From positions 496,001-560,000 of the forward strand of contig JAHEWK010000001.1 in NCBI GenBank assembly GCA_020740775.1: a stretch of 64,000 nucleotides of DNA. The letters are read 5' to 3'. Both the position numbers and the translations under genes were made by a program. Below the pieces are notes generated by a model, which ran no database searches, had not been told where the DNA came from, and saw only the letters and a list, made by a program, of their open reading frames with translations. The DNA is from Ilyonectria destructans (taxonomy: Eukaryota > Ascomycota > Sordariomycetes > Hypocreales > Nectriaceae). This document shows positions 45,536-56,610 of the stretch, piece after piece (positions within the stretch are counted from its first letter, which is position 1; every line of letters begins with the position of its first letter).

Positions 45536-46632
45536 ATGAAGCTTTCCGCTGTCTTCGTTACCTTCCTGGCCACCCTGGTCGTTGGTTCTCCCATTGACTC
45601 CAAGGATGTCGTTCTTAAGCGTCAAGCTGCCCAGGCCTGCTCGGTAGGCTACTGCACCCAGAACGGAGGCACCACTGGCGGTGCTGCTGGCTCTACCATC
45701 ACTGTCACCACTGTTGCTGCCCTCATCGAGGCTGCTAAGCGTGACGGTCCCCTTACCATCATCGTGTCCGGCCAGCTGAGCGGTAGCGACCGTGTCCGCC
45801 CTACCTCTGACAAGACCATTATTGGTGCCGCCGGTAGCTGTATGTTTTCCATGTGGCAAACTGTGGTGTTTTCGAGATTCTGACCTTTCATAGCCATTAC
45901 CGGCGTGGGATTCTACGTCCGCCGTCAGAGCAACGTCATCCTCCGCAACCTCAAGATTGCCAAGGTCCTTGCCGAGAACGGTGATGCTATCGGAATCGAT
46001 GAGTCCACCAATGTCTGGGTCGACCACTGCGACCTTTCTGGAGACCTGAGCGCTGGCAAGGACGACCTTGACGGCCTCCTCGACATCTCCCACGCTGCTG
46101 ACTGGGTTACCGTCTCCAACACCTACTTCCACGACCACGTATGTTACCCGTCCACAATTAATTATTGATCGCGAAGTCAAGTCGCTAACCATGGATTCTC
46201 CAACAGTGGAAGGGCTCTCTGATCGGACACTCGGATAACAACGCCGCCGAGGACACTGGCAAGCTTCACATCACCTATGCCAACAACTACTGGAAGAACG
46301 TCAACAGCCGACAGCCTCTCATTCGCTTCGCCACTGTCCACATCGTCAACAACTTCTGGGATACCATGACCCTCTCCGGTGTCAACACCCGCATGGGAGC
46401 CCAGGTCCTGGTCCAGAGCTCTGCCTTTGTCAACTCCGCTGAACATGCTATTTTCTTCGCCGACTCCAAGGTGACTGGATATGCTGTTGTCGAAGATGTT
46501 TCTCTCGGTGGCTCTGTCAACTCGGCTCCTCTCGGCACGCTCACCTCCGCCAAGCTGCCTTACAAGGTCACTGCCCTGGGCTCTGGCAAGATTGCCAGCA
46601 CCATCCCCACTACTGCGGGGCAGAAGCTGTAA
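45536..46632 (+). CDS. Secreted pectate lyase, PL1 family
   Basis: Extracellular calcium-dependent lyase cleaving homogalacturonan by beta-elimination. Three exons (45536-45839, 45894-46138, 46207-46632) give 324 aa, usual for PL1. A signal peptide (KLSAVFVTFLATLVVGSP) is followed by a Kex2-like KR site. Diagnostic motifs are VWVDHCDLSGD, DLDGLLDISHAADWVTVSNT, the WKGSLIGHSD loop and the RQPLIRFATVHIVNN segment with the catalytic Arg. Codon use is strongly C-ending, suggesting high expression. With the GH35 gene nearby it supports a plant-associated life style. Confidence 0.95.
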
Positions 46633-47377
46633 GAAGTCCCAGCTCAACAGTAGTGTTTGACTACTCAAGCTTCACTCGCATATTTATGCTGGTGAACGGG
46701 TGTTTGAGTATAGGGTCAGGGGTAGCTCGGGACGGGTTCTCGAGAAAGAGTGACAAGTTATCTTAGAAGTACATATAGCCGCTGTGTAAATACTTTTGCA
46801 TTTCGAGAAGGATAAATTGATGCTTCATTACCTTTTTCACCTTGATGTTTCATTGCTCTTCATTCAATGAGAAGTGGCCCAAAGAACGGATTAAAGTACG
46901 ATCCAGTAACTACCCTGACTATTGGCCATATACTCACTCGACAACTACTCAATGCATGTACCAAAGTCTCCTCGTGCCCCCAATCAGTTACATCCTTGGT
47001 TCTCCTGATTTATCTCCGGGCCTTCTTGATATCATACGAGTTTGATAACGGATAAATAGGAATAATCCTATCACAGAACTACGTCCCGGTCCAATGCGAC
47101 ACCCCGGTCATATGCTCCTTGTCTACCGCTTGCTTAGGGTTCCGGACCCACTCGTCGCCGACCCTCCCAACTGGTCCGCAAACTTTCAAGTTTTGCCGAC
47201 GTATTGCAAAGGAAGCCAAACGGAGATGATTGTACCAGAACTATGAGATGGCAGAGCTATTGGTGGACTGAAGATTTGTTACAATATCGGACTAATACAT
47301 CTAAAGACGTTGTCGAGATTGTCTGGTCACTTCATGTAATAGTATATACATGTATAGCTAACGTATCTTAGACTAAA
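46633..47377. other. Convergent intergenic region, no gene
   Basis: 3' region of the pectate lyase gene and of the dehydrogenase pseudogene. Nothing else was recognised. Confidence 0.45.
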
Positions 47378-48458
47378 CTAGTCCCATTGATTAACGAGGA
47401 CGTAACGATATCTTGGCTTGCCATCCTGAAGGTCAACAATGGCCTTGTTTGCCTCGCTCATGGGACGTTCTTGAATCCACGGCTTGATCTTTTTATCCAC
47501 TGCGAACTGAAGCATCTGTCGGATTTTGGTCGGCGACCCAATAAGCGACCCCGGGAATTTAACCCTCTGCATAACCATGAACGCCGAAATCTTAAAGTCA
47601 CCGTTGTCGGGGTTTCCTAGTTTGCATATCGTACCTTCACGCTTCAGTAGTGTCATGTAGTTGGTCATGAGCGCCTGCGACGATGAGACGGTTGAGATGA
47701 TGAGATGGAGAGACTTGTAGTTCTCAGCCGCCTAGTTTTCGTCTTCGGCCGTTGAAATGTACGCACCACAGCCTAGCCTAAGGCAATCGCCCCTCTTCTT
47801 GCCGCTTCTTGAGATGCCGACGATCAGGTCCGCTCCCATGGCCTTGGCGAAGAGAACTGCGAAATGTCCCAGCCCACCGACGCCTACCATGCCGACCTTC
47901 ATGCCAGCGAGTCCTCAGCCGGGGTTACCGAGGTGTATGAGTGGTGCGTACACGGTCACACCGCCACACATCATGGGCGCTGCATGGGCACTGTCCAGGC
48001 CGTCGGAGATCTTGATGATGAACCGACTGGGAACACGCGAGTACTTCGCATATCCGCCCGTACTTTTGGCACCGGTGCCGGGGAAAAAAGCACCGTAGGT
48101 AGGAACAAATCCCTAAATTCGGAGCTCCATCCGCACAGTCATCGCAGGTCTGGCATGAGTCGCTTTGGGCGCCAACGCCGACCCGATCGCCAACTTGGAT
48201 GTCACCCTCGGCGGCAGAGCCCATACGGACAGCAACGCCGACGATCTCATGACCCACGGTAATCGGATACGGTGTTTCACCCCAGCTGGAGCGTAGCACA
48301 TGCAGGTCGCTGCCGCATGCACCACAATGCGTGATGCGAATGTCGATGTATGTCTCCTCCGAAGGCTTGGGCTCGTAAGTCCCCCATGTCATTTTGCCGT
48401 CGACTGAAGACTTGTCATGGCTGAGCCAGCCTCTAAAGGTATATAATTTGGTGGACAT
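47378..48458 (-). pseudogene. Zinc alcohol dehydrogenase (ADH6/cinnamyl-type), disrupted
   Basis: Relic of an NADP-dependent medium-chain alcohol dehydrogenase. The N-terminal part is intact from MSTKLYTFRGW and includes GACGSDLH (catalytic Cys), VGHEIVG and three structural zinc Cys (QTCDDCAD plus one before). Near 48105-48125 the frame changes and the fourth zinc Cys region is lost; the protein then continues in another frame with VPTYGAFFPG, SAHAAPMMCGGVTVY and the cofactor motif VGVGGLGHFA. That second frame carries an in-frame TGA at 47915-47917 and a TAG at 47732-47734 before the C-terminal part, which is open from 47668 to the end at 47378. Three independent lesions make an assembly error unlikely as the sole cause. 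Confidence 0.85.
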
Positions 48459-49292
48459 TTCTCGGAGTCGGAGTTGTGATGGCGAAGTAACTGGCTGGAA
48501 TAGTGTTCATTTGCCTCGCAGTTTGCTGTCTAATAAGGATGACGACAACTTGAAGAGCGGATCCCGCGGGTTACTGGTGTCTAGTTGGGGATACAGTGCT
48601 CGGGATAACTATTCCCTATCTATTTACTATTGTTGTTCTAATCTTTGTTTGTGCTATGCTAAGACGGTACGTGTCGATTATGGTAGAGTACCACTGAAAT
48701 ACACATGCGCTATTCCCAGTATAACCGCTGTATTTACGGGTCACCTCCTCTCTCCCCTACATCCGTATGTCTCCCGGCGTTTTTTATCTCTAATACGGAA
48801 TATCTAAGCTAATTATGCCCCTAATTTCTATTACATGCCTTGTTTTAACTCGATTGTTAGCATCTGCCTTGTGCGCTACCTTGCGGGCTTGATCCCTTTC
48901 CCGGTCCGTCATTGCCCCCTCGGCTTGGAGTTGCTCGCGGTGGGACAGGTGATGTAGAAGCGCGAAAGAACGATTCACGGGATCCTGGGTTTGGTTGCGG
49001 AAGTCTGTGGTAATTAGGTTGAAGAAGGTCGCAAAGGTAAGTAACAGATTCACCTCAGCACCTTTCTCATACCAGCTAATAGGCCCAGTATGTCTCAATA
49101 GACAAAACTACACCTTCTGCTATCTACCTCAGGACCGTAGGTGGCGTCCTGTGGTCATCGAGTCAGAGGTTAAGAAAATACATAAAAGTAGGGGGCTTTA
49201 TCTGATTTCAAAATAAAATATGACGCAAGAAAGCAAGCAGGAAAAAGAAAAACACATCGTGTCGATTCGGTAACACACAAAGCAGCTCTAGC
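48459..49292. other. Intergenic, no gene recognised
   Basis: Short frames on both strands have no motif; the 137-codon frame at 48394-48807 overlaps the pseudogene antisense. Nothing further was seen. Confidence 0.45.
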
Positions 49293-50925
49293 TTACTCGT
49301 TGGCTTGGCCATGGCCGTTGCTGAACGTCGCCTGCTTGACGTCTACTAGGCCAAACTCCTTACCCACCTCTTGCCGCTTCATATCAAGCTCTTCCAGCAC
49401 GCCGCAGAACTGTTTGATCCGGTTGAGAACCAGCCCCTCTTGGTAGTCTTTGTCTTGCAACTGATCAACATCAACGCCCAAACCTTGTAGGACCTCTTTG
49501 CGGCCGCTTCTCGACATCAAGTCCAGCGGCATCTTCAACACTTGCTCGCAGAACATGGCCGAGACGGCAATCTGCGCCCCTCCTAATGTCGATTCAAGCC
49601 GTAGATGCAACTCCTCCACTAGAGGTTGGATTAGCAATGCGGATCTAGCCGGAATTTAGTTTTATAGCAGAAAGGAGACTTACAAGCCCCAGCTTCAGCC
49701 CTCTTATTGCGTGAGTTACACATCTCCCGGACGTCTTTACCGGTAAAAACAGCAGATGGAGTAGCTACAAGAGCGCCACCGACCACCACCGCGGCCGTGC
49801 CAACGAAAGGTGCCATGGCTGTGGCGACCAGCACGCTTGCGACGAAAATCACGGATGTGATGAAAGCTCTTCCCTTGAGGGCCTTTTCCTGTTCGCCGTA
49901 TCTCTTGCAAATGAGATCATTGAGCGTCTTTACCTCTTCCCGATGCCACGACAAAGAGGCCATCGCAACCGTCATGCCTGTGACGATGCCGTAGAGGTCT
50001 TCATTTCCGACGTCTGTGCTGATGAGCGGGCTGCCATGGACAAAGTGCCAGACGGTACATTGACTCACCGGATCCTTGAGAAATTCTGCTTGCACACTCT
50101 TTCATGTCACTAGCAAGGATGCGAAAACAAGCTGAGGAGGCAAGAACCTTGTTCCATGAGTCTTTCATCTCCGGGGTTGCGCATAGGTCAACACCTGACT
50201 CGTATTTGCCAGTTTGCTCCAAAACCTAGGACCAAGAGTCAGCAAGACGATGAGCTCTCACTAGAAGGGCAGGGCACACTCCTCACGTCGTCTGGCAGTT
50301 TCTTTTTAGAGACCATAGCCTTAACACGAAGCCAATCCTCCGTTATGGGTGCCCCCCGTATGCTCTTTTGTATCATTTCGCGCATGTTGATGGAAATATC
50401 ATGGCCCGCCACAATAACGTCGGGTGCCATGATGGCAAGAGATCGTCTAAGGGCAATTCCAGTTAGCAATGAAAACAATGCTAGGAGACTAACACTTGCG
50501 TAATTTCTTCCACTCCATTTCTCTCGAGAGCGCCAACATGGGCGACCCTGGTATGGTCCATGGCCAGGGGGTGCATCACTTGTACGTGGGAATATTTCTG
50601 TACGACATCGCGGGGCAATTCGTCGCCGACGGGAAACATGGCGACATGTTGCGGCGTGAGGTCTTTTTCTATGGAGAATTTCTCGATCAGTGGTGGCAGC
50701 GTTAGTCGGAAGAGCTCACGCAGGCTCTCCTCAGGGCTGGAAGGATAGTCGCAATCAGTCGGAGGTGTGTGCTTCAGCTCGACCTAATCGGCGGCAGACA
50801 GACTTGCGTTAGCGAAATGTCCACCAACTCACAGTTTGAAATGGACGGCGATGTTTCCACGAGGGTGATGGGCTTGGGGTCTCGGGTGTTGTAGGTGTGC
50901 TCTTAACTGACCTCGATGGGCGCAT
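49293..50925 (-). CDS. Unrecognised protein with a membrane hairpin
   Basis: Six exons (50925-50833, 50783-50500, 50446-50287, 50225-50148, 50098-49684, 49618-49293) join in phase to 451 aa. The second intron uses a GC donor (gcaagt). The N-terminus is a Ser/Thr/Pro-rich linker, then a mostly hydrophilic region with a helix pair. Around residues 290-345 lies a hydrophobic hairpin, Val/Ala/Gly-rich (FITSVIFVASVLVATAMAPF, then GTAAVVVGGALVAT). The C-terminal 100 residues are helical and charged. I recognise no family. The first exon is less certain because the same bases can be read in another frame as the end of the upstream open frame. Gly/Ala-rich hairpins of this sort occur in fungal proteins of incompatibility and NLR-type loci, but that is only suggestive. 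Confidence 0.65.
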
Positions 50926-51478
50926 ATTTGTCTCTGGAGCTCTCAGCACTGCAGCTGGAGCTAGCAGGCGTTATGGTCCAGTCTTCGACTTGGGCTTTGG
51001 AGAGGAACGTAGCCAAGGCGAGATTTACTCTCGAGTTTCGTCCCAGCTCGGTGTAGCACCAGACTTGCAACCGAATGAGGGGGGGATTATGCTGGGCATG
51101 GTGGACCTCATGCCCAGAGGGCAAGGCCAGCGTCACGTTCATAGCTTTCGAGGGCACCGGAGACGAGAATAAGCGGAATTTTGGGAAAGGTGAGGAAGGG
51201 GAAGTCTCTGAAGGGGACCCTTTGGGGGTATTAGCTATGTATTGGTAAGTAATGGGAACGCCTCCAGGTCCTAGCTGGGGGCCGTCTAGAGAAGCGAACG
51301 AATGAGTTCCCCGAGCCACCGGCCAGACGGCTTGGCTACCATACCTACAGCCTGTAAGGGGCACATTCGAGCCGAATAGACGCTGTGGCTGCCACGTCGA
51401 TGCCCCTCTGAGGTGCACATTTGGTGAGCTGAACAGACTCCACCTGTAGCCTGTAATCCCTAAAGTGCAGATGGCCAT
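50903..51478 (-). CDS. Unresolved open frame, possibly a nonsense-disrupted 5' part
   Basis: An ATG-initiated frame of 191 codons directly upstream of, and slightly overlapping, the previous gene. Its second half looks like coding sequence (for example FRLFSSPVPSKAMNVTLALP and LQVWCYTELG). After its TAA the same frame stays open to about 50830. It could be a separate gene, the first exon of the downstream gene broken by one stop, or chance. I do not recognise the product. Confidence 0.25.
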   Translation of the reverse strand: MAICTLGITGYRWSLFSSPNVHLRGASTWQPQRLFGSNVPLTGCRYGSQAVWPVARGTHSFASLDGPQLGPGGVPITYQYIANTPKGSPSETSPSSPFPKFRLFSSPVPSKAMNVTLALPSGHEVHHAQHNPPLIRLQVWCYTELGRNSRVNLALATFLSKAQVEDWTITPASSSCSAESSRDKYAPIEVS

Positions 51479-52105
51479 GTAGCCTACCAGGCCACCAGGC
51501 CAATGAGAAACGGCCTTGGGCCATTGAATTGTAGCAAAAGAAATTATAAGAATACATATAATCCCTGTTCTCTGTATTTTTAAACACTGGGGCCTCGATG
51601 CCTAGCCATCTGGCGCAGGAGAATAAATATATGCGACACAAGCCTACGTAAATACCCGCTAGTCGAAGGTGACGGCCACGATCGCAACTCAAGCCCAACG
51701 GGCCACGGGTTTTTCTTTGAGGGAAGTAAATAGTGCAATTCCTCGACTCGCAAGAAATAAATCACGCAAACAAAACCTAGGCCTTTTACATATTACGCAC
51801 AGAGAGCAAAATGCACATGTTGGCGCTGTCCCTTTGCCGAGGGCGCAGCTTGGCAATCAGGCATCCAATCATGTCGACGCACGCGGGTTTCGTGGCGGCT
51901 GACGGATTCTTGTCACCTGAGACACACACCAGAGGCCTTCTTTCTGACCCGCACACACAACTTCTCAGAGCTGAAAGAGGAGCCTCTGCCTCATTTATCT
52001 CCTCTCGTCCCCAAAGTCTTCTTGGCTGGCGACACGGAGGTGCTCACTGCTCAACTCTCCCCTTGTCCTTAACCTCTACCTCGCCCAAAGCCCAAGACGC
52101 CGAAT
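51479..52105. other. Intergenic, divergent promoter region
   Basis: Lies between two divergently read genes of unknown function. Some short frames occur without motif. Presumed promoter of the 240-residue gene that follows. Confidence 0.4.
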
Positions 52106-52959
52106 ATGAGTCAACACAACCCCTTGCAGCCTCGCTCCCACGACCGTGAAGATAGCGCGCTTCTCGTCTCCAGAGTGGCTGCCGGCGCAGAGGACGACGG
52201 GGAGGCTCTGGCGTATCCCACTCAAAGTTCGTCCGGTTACCCTGAGCACCAGACGGCTTTTCTGGAACCCGCCGACGTGTGGAAAGAGTTCCAGGTTCAC
52301 CGAAGTTCCGCAGAATACCACCTGAACAATTACCTCGACTATCTCGCTCGATCATGCGATGTGCCCGACGACTCTCCCGTGGCATCTCAAGGTACCAAAC
52401 TACCCAGCTGATCAGCTGTCCTCTCTTGCCAGCTACCTCATGCTCACAACACTGGTGCCAACAGACCTGTCAACCAGGACCCAGCCGGCTCGGAACAGAA
52501 ATAAAATCCAGATGAAGATCTCTCGAGACACTGCTATCCGCGACCTTCTCGCCATGGAAACCGTTCTCGCCCACGCAAAGAACCTCCGCAAGCCTCAGAA
52601 ACCCACTCTTTCGCCTGTGGCTGCTATATGGTAAGAATCATCCAGACTCTTGTTTTGGCCACTCGCTAAGCGGGATCTACAATCCCAGGACTGTTGCATG
52701 CTCCTTCTCTGCCTGGACCATCCCCGTCAAGGTCGCTGCCAACATCTCGGCCCTTGGGGCCGCTGTTGGAGCCGTTGTTTGCGCAGTGCCCGTAGCCCAG
52801 CACTGGTATCAGGGCCGCCAGCTCGATGATGCCCGGGCTAGGGTGCAGGAACTGAGGTGCACTTTTGAAGACAACATAGGCATAGTCAACGATACAAGCA
52901 GAGACATCTTGAAGGATTCGCAGTACAAATTTCTTCGGTATATGTCTTCTGACTCTTAG
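52106..52959 (+). CDS. Unrecognised protein with one hydrophobic segment
   Basis: Three exons (52106-52391, 52465-52630, 52689-52959) join in phase to 240 aa. The N-terminal half is hydrophilic and acidic. A Gly/Ala/Val-rich stretch (NISALGAAVGAVVCAVPVAQ) around residues 175-194 could cross or insert in a membrane, followed by a charged helix (QLDDARARVQELR) and a short polar tail. No signal peptide and no known domain is recognised. Its layout, with a hydrophobic segment followed by a charged helix, echoes the divergent gene upstream. The AT-rich island begins immediately after its stop codon. Confidence 0.65.
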
Positions 52960-53700
52960 GTCTGGAAATATTATTATAACTCATGTGTAGATTATCTATG
53001 TTGAAACTTTTCTAGGCTTTATTGCCTGAGAGTTTAGCTAGGATTATATGTAGTTATTATAATCGAAATTGCAATTTCTCTCTATCTTTTTATTACAGTT
53101 TAACTTAACGGGGCAGTCTGAAATAGCAGAATGTAAAACTTACACTTTAACTCCAGCTAATTATATTAGAATTATAAAGGGAAGAAATAATATACTTCTA
53201 GAATATTAATTTAAAAGTACCATACTTCTAAATTAAATACCCCTCTAATTATATAATTTATTTAGTATATAGTTAATTAAGCAGTATATATTTTATAGTA
53301 AGAAGTTAAAATACTTTAGTCTATATATATCCAGTGGTAGAATTAAAAGCTTAACAGTAAGAAAAACACTAATAATAGTATTAATAGTACAGACTATATA
53401 CTTAATATATTTAAAGATTAATAGTTTACTTAAATAGATTAAGGTTTTTAATTTAATCAGTTATATTTTATAATATTTTAGTAAGCTGCAGTAATAGCTA
53501 TATCTTAAAAAAGCTAAATTTATTAGAAAAGCTAAATTTACTAAAAAGTCTAAATCTTAAGAAATATAACAGTTAAATCTAACTTAAGGGTATAGAGTAG
53601 ATCTAGATATAAGGTATATAATTTAGTAGATCAAGATATTATAGTAAGTAATATACATTATAATCTAGTAATAGTAGAATTATAAATTTAATATAACTAA
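52960..53700. repeat. AT-rich island, RIP-like
   Basis: About 0.74 kb made almost wholly of A and T, with dense TA steps and stops in every frame, set sharply between gene-like sequences of ordinary composition. Such tracts in ascomycetes are usually repeats mutated by RIP (C-to-T change, chiefly at CpA). No transposon protein is legible. The left edge coincides with a stop codon and the right edge with the start of a HET relic. Confidence 0.6.
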
Positions 53701-55881
53701 GTGTGCGTCCTCACACCTGCGACAAGTGCAAATGTTTAGTCTTCAGTCTTGAAGATGAACCTGGAGATCAAAGCACGCCGAATATTCAACACGTGTTCCG
53801 AGAAGATTCCACGTTTACCATCGGCGACGCGATCGAAGCGGCTAACGATGGCTGTTCACTTTGCTGCTAGATCTGGTACCTTAGTCGAAATGGTGGGAAC
53901 ACAACAACGGATCTTGCCGACTATGGGCTCTATGGCCTCTATTTCAAATACAACCGGGATTATGGAAGCCGTGAGTCGCGTCATATCGAGATCACGGAGT
54001 TTGGCTTCAAAAAGGAGACAGAAATTTAGGCGTCAGAATCGCGGAAACGCCTCTGCAGGTTCATTATGTACGAGGAGTCGGGTGAGTGCTGTCTCTTTAG
54101 CCTTGACATTAACCTGAACATTCTAATGGTGTTTCTACGTCTAGACACTGCTCTTCCAACAGTTCAGGTTTCGGCCGATGAAAGCTTGGAGTTTGGCAGA
54201 AGCCAACTCAGCGTTTGCCGCGCCCATAGAAGATCCCTCTCATCGGCAAGCGAACCGGTCCCATCGGGACGCCTACCAACGAGATTCATCAAGATCGACA
54301 AAAGCGGTGGAGATTGGATTTTGAAACTGGTGGAAAATGGAAGCGAAGTTGAGGCCTACGCTGCACTTTCCTACTCCTGGGGGGGCTCACAAGTATTCGA
54401 TACCAAAAGCAGCACACTTGATCAACGCAAATGTGGCATTGAGTTTTGATGACTTGCCAAAGACCCTCCAGGATGCCGTTCATACTGCTTTTGCACTTGA
54501 CATCCGTTATCTCTGGGTCGATTCGCTTTGCATTCTACAAGATGCAAATGACGATTAGAGACGGGAGTTCATTCGCCAGGACGCGGTGTACAGCAGAGCA
54601 TCGCTCACGATTGCGGCTTCTCGGGCAACCAACCATAGAGAAGGTTTTCTAAATGACGTCGTGTTCAAGCTGCAGAAACGCACTGTTACAGCATCTACCG
54701 CCGTCATTCTCTGGATGCTGAAGCGGCCAAACCTCTAGGAGCCTCTCTCTGAGCGTGGGTGGGCTTTTCAAGAATACCTGTTCTCCAACCGAATTCTCTT
54801 CTACGAGTCCTACAGGCTAAGGTGGCTCTGTTCGTGTAACGACGGCTATGCTACAAAGCAGAAGTTTTGGTATGGAAACATCCAGCCAGAACACCACGGA
54901 GAAAATGAGGATGGTCAACCAGGAAATATCAACGGCATGCCTTGGCAAAATGCTAAGGAGTCCATCAAGGACTGGTACAATCATGTTGAGAGATTTTCAC
55001 GTCGAAAACTCACCAAATTCGTCGATAAATTGCCTGCTATTCTGGGAGTTCTCCTTGTACACTACAGGTTCTTGGAAAACCCAGAGTAGCGTCTGGCATA
55101 TGGTTCCCTGACACGTACAACAGAATGGGGACGCATCCCCGACCAGCTGGTGCTTCAGCCGGTCTTCTTTGGTTTACCACGTCCGAAAATACGCGGAAGC
55201 TCCGCAATCCGTCGTGGTCGTGGACCTCGTCGGAGGGAAATCTCGACATGTCCTACTGCCTGAGATTTTTGGCATCGCCTCCGGATATCACGATTGAGAG
55301 AGCGGCGACAACACACCACTCGAGGATTCCTCAAGGGCCGACGTACAGGAGTTTTTTCTTTGCAATAGATGGCCTTTCTGCTGGATGAAGAGTCCATCAG
55401 ATTGCGTGGCTGCATGCAGACGGCGACTTTACGCTCTAGAACCGACGGCGTCAACAAGACCGCGTATGTGACGTTTGATGATGATTCAACCATCGATTCG
55501 CAGAAAGTACTGCTTGATACCGATTTATGGTCCGAATTCAACCAGGATTCCGACATCGGTGATTCCTGGCAAGCCTCGGGGGAAGGGCTCACGGGCGACA
55601 AACGCAAAGAAAGGATAAGAGCGACGCCGCTGACAAAGGACGACGTGCCTGAGGCCCGAGACATTAAAATTACCCTTCTTCGCCTATACAACAAGCAGGC
55701 TGGCTCTGACGCATACATGGTTGGTCTGATCCTCGTAAGACCTCCCAAGACCAGGGAGCACATCCGGATTGTGGTCTTTGATTTCGAATACCACGACGCC
55801 AACGATGAGTCCAAGCGGAACATCTGGGATAAAATCAATCGAGCATTCGGCAACGGGGGAGAGAGTGTTACCATCATTTGA
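53701..55881 (+). pseudogene. HET-domain (heterokaryon incompatibility) pseudogene
   Basis: Relic of a HET-domain protein, the fungal class that triggers cell death after fusion of unlike strains. Family landmarks are legible: [37 protein letters not shown], the REFIRQDAVYSRASLTIAAS block, RGWAFQEYLFSNRI, and a C-terminal PSWSWTSSEG. In-frame TAG codons lie at 53868, 54027, 54556 and 54736. A frameshift occurs at the run of seven Gs just after 54378, and further frame changes lie between about 55000 and 55370. The last 170 codons (55369-55881) are open. Each TAG replaces what would be CAG (Gln), as C-to-T change in CpA context would produce. The gene cannot make a full protein. Confidence 0.88.
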
Positions 55882-56610
55882 CAAATTGTATTGTAAGGTC
55901 GGTGGTCGAGCAGTACCGCAAGAGGTTTCGTAGCAATTCTAACGAGGGGAGGCCATGTTTTCCTTGAGTGGCAATTTTATGAATCATGACTTTCTATTCC
56001 AGGGACATTCCGCAAAAAAGAAGAAAAAAATGGAGGTACCTTTGACACGTTAAAGAGTTTTTATGTTGAAGCATCAGAAATGTTTGTTAGGTGTCGTGTA
56101 TATTTTACGATGTCACTGGGACTGATTGGCTTGTCCTTCCCATACCTGCTCTTGGTGGATTGACTAGTAAATTCATTTTAGGTTGCGTAGTGCAAAGTTC
56201 CTTATACTGTAAGTACATGTAGTTGCAGGGAACAGGCACATTATTCTACGTGCTGAAGTCCAACTACTCCAAACGCGACGTGCCATCTTCTCGCGTCCCG
56301 CCGCGACATGATCAGCACCATCCGTGTTCAGCCGCGCAATGTCTTACTTCCGGATTCATCGTCAAACCGCGTGTACCTATAGCTAGCTAGTTTATTGGCG
56401 AGAGGTTCCTGTGTAGACCCGCACTGCTCGCCGCGAAGGAAGCGGCACGATGCGTATAGCTTGGTTCTGTAAGACGCTAGGTAATAACAGTGTCAACCTG
56501 ATGGAATTTACATGCCAGACCGAAACTCAACGAAGAGGTATTAAAGCATTGGGATAGGTAATGACTTTCATATCTCCATTGACGATACCTTCCAAGCCCT
56601 CCACTCCCTA
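55882..56610. other. Convergent intergenic region, no gene
   Basis: Lies between the HET relic and the 3' end of the P450 gene. No coding motif was recognised. Confidence 0.45.

Noticed and set aside
45449..46192. 247-codon frame antisense to pectate lyase
   Set aside because: Low-complexity Val/Gly/Asp-rich mirror of the real gene and crosses its introns.
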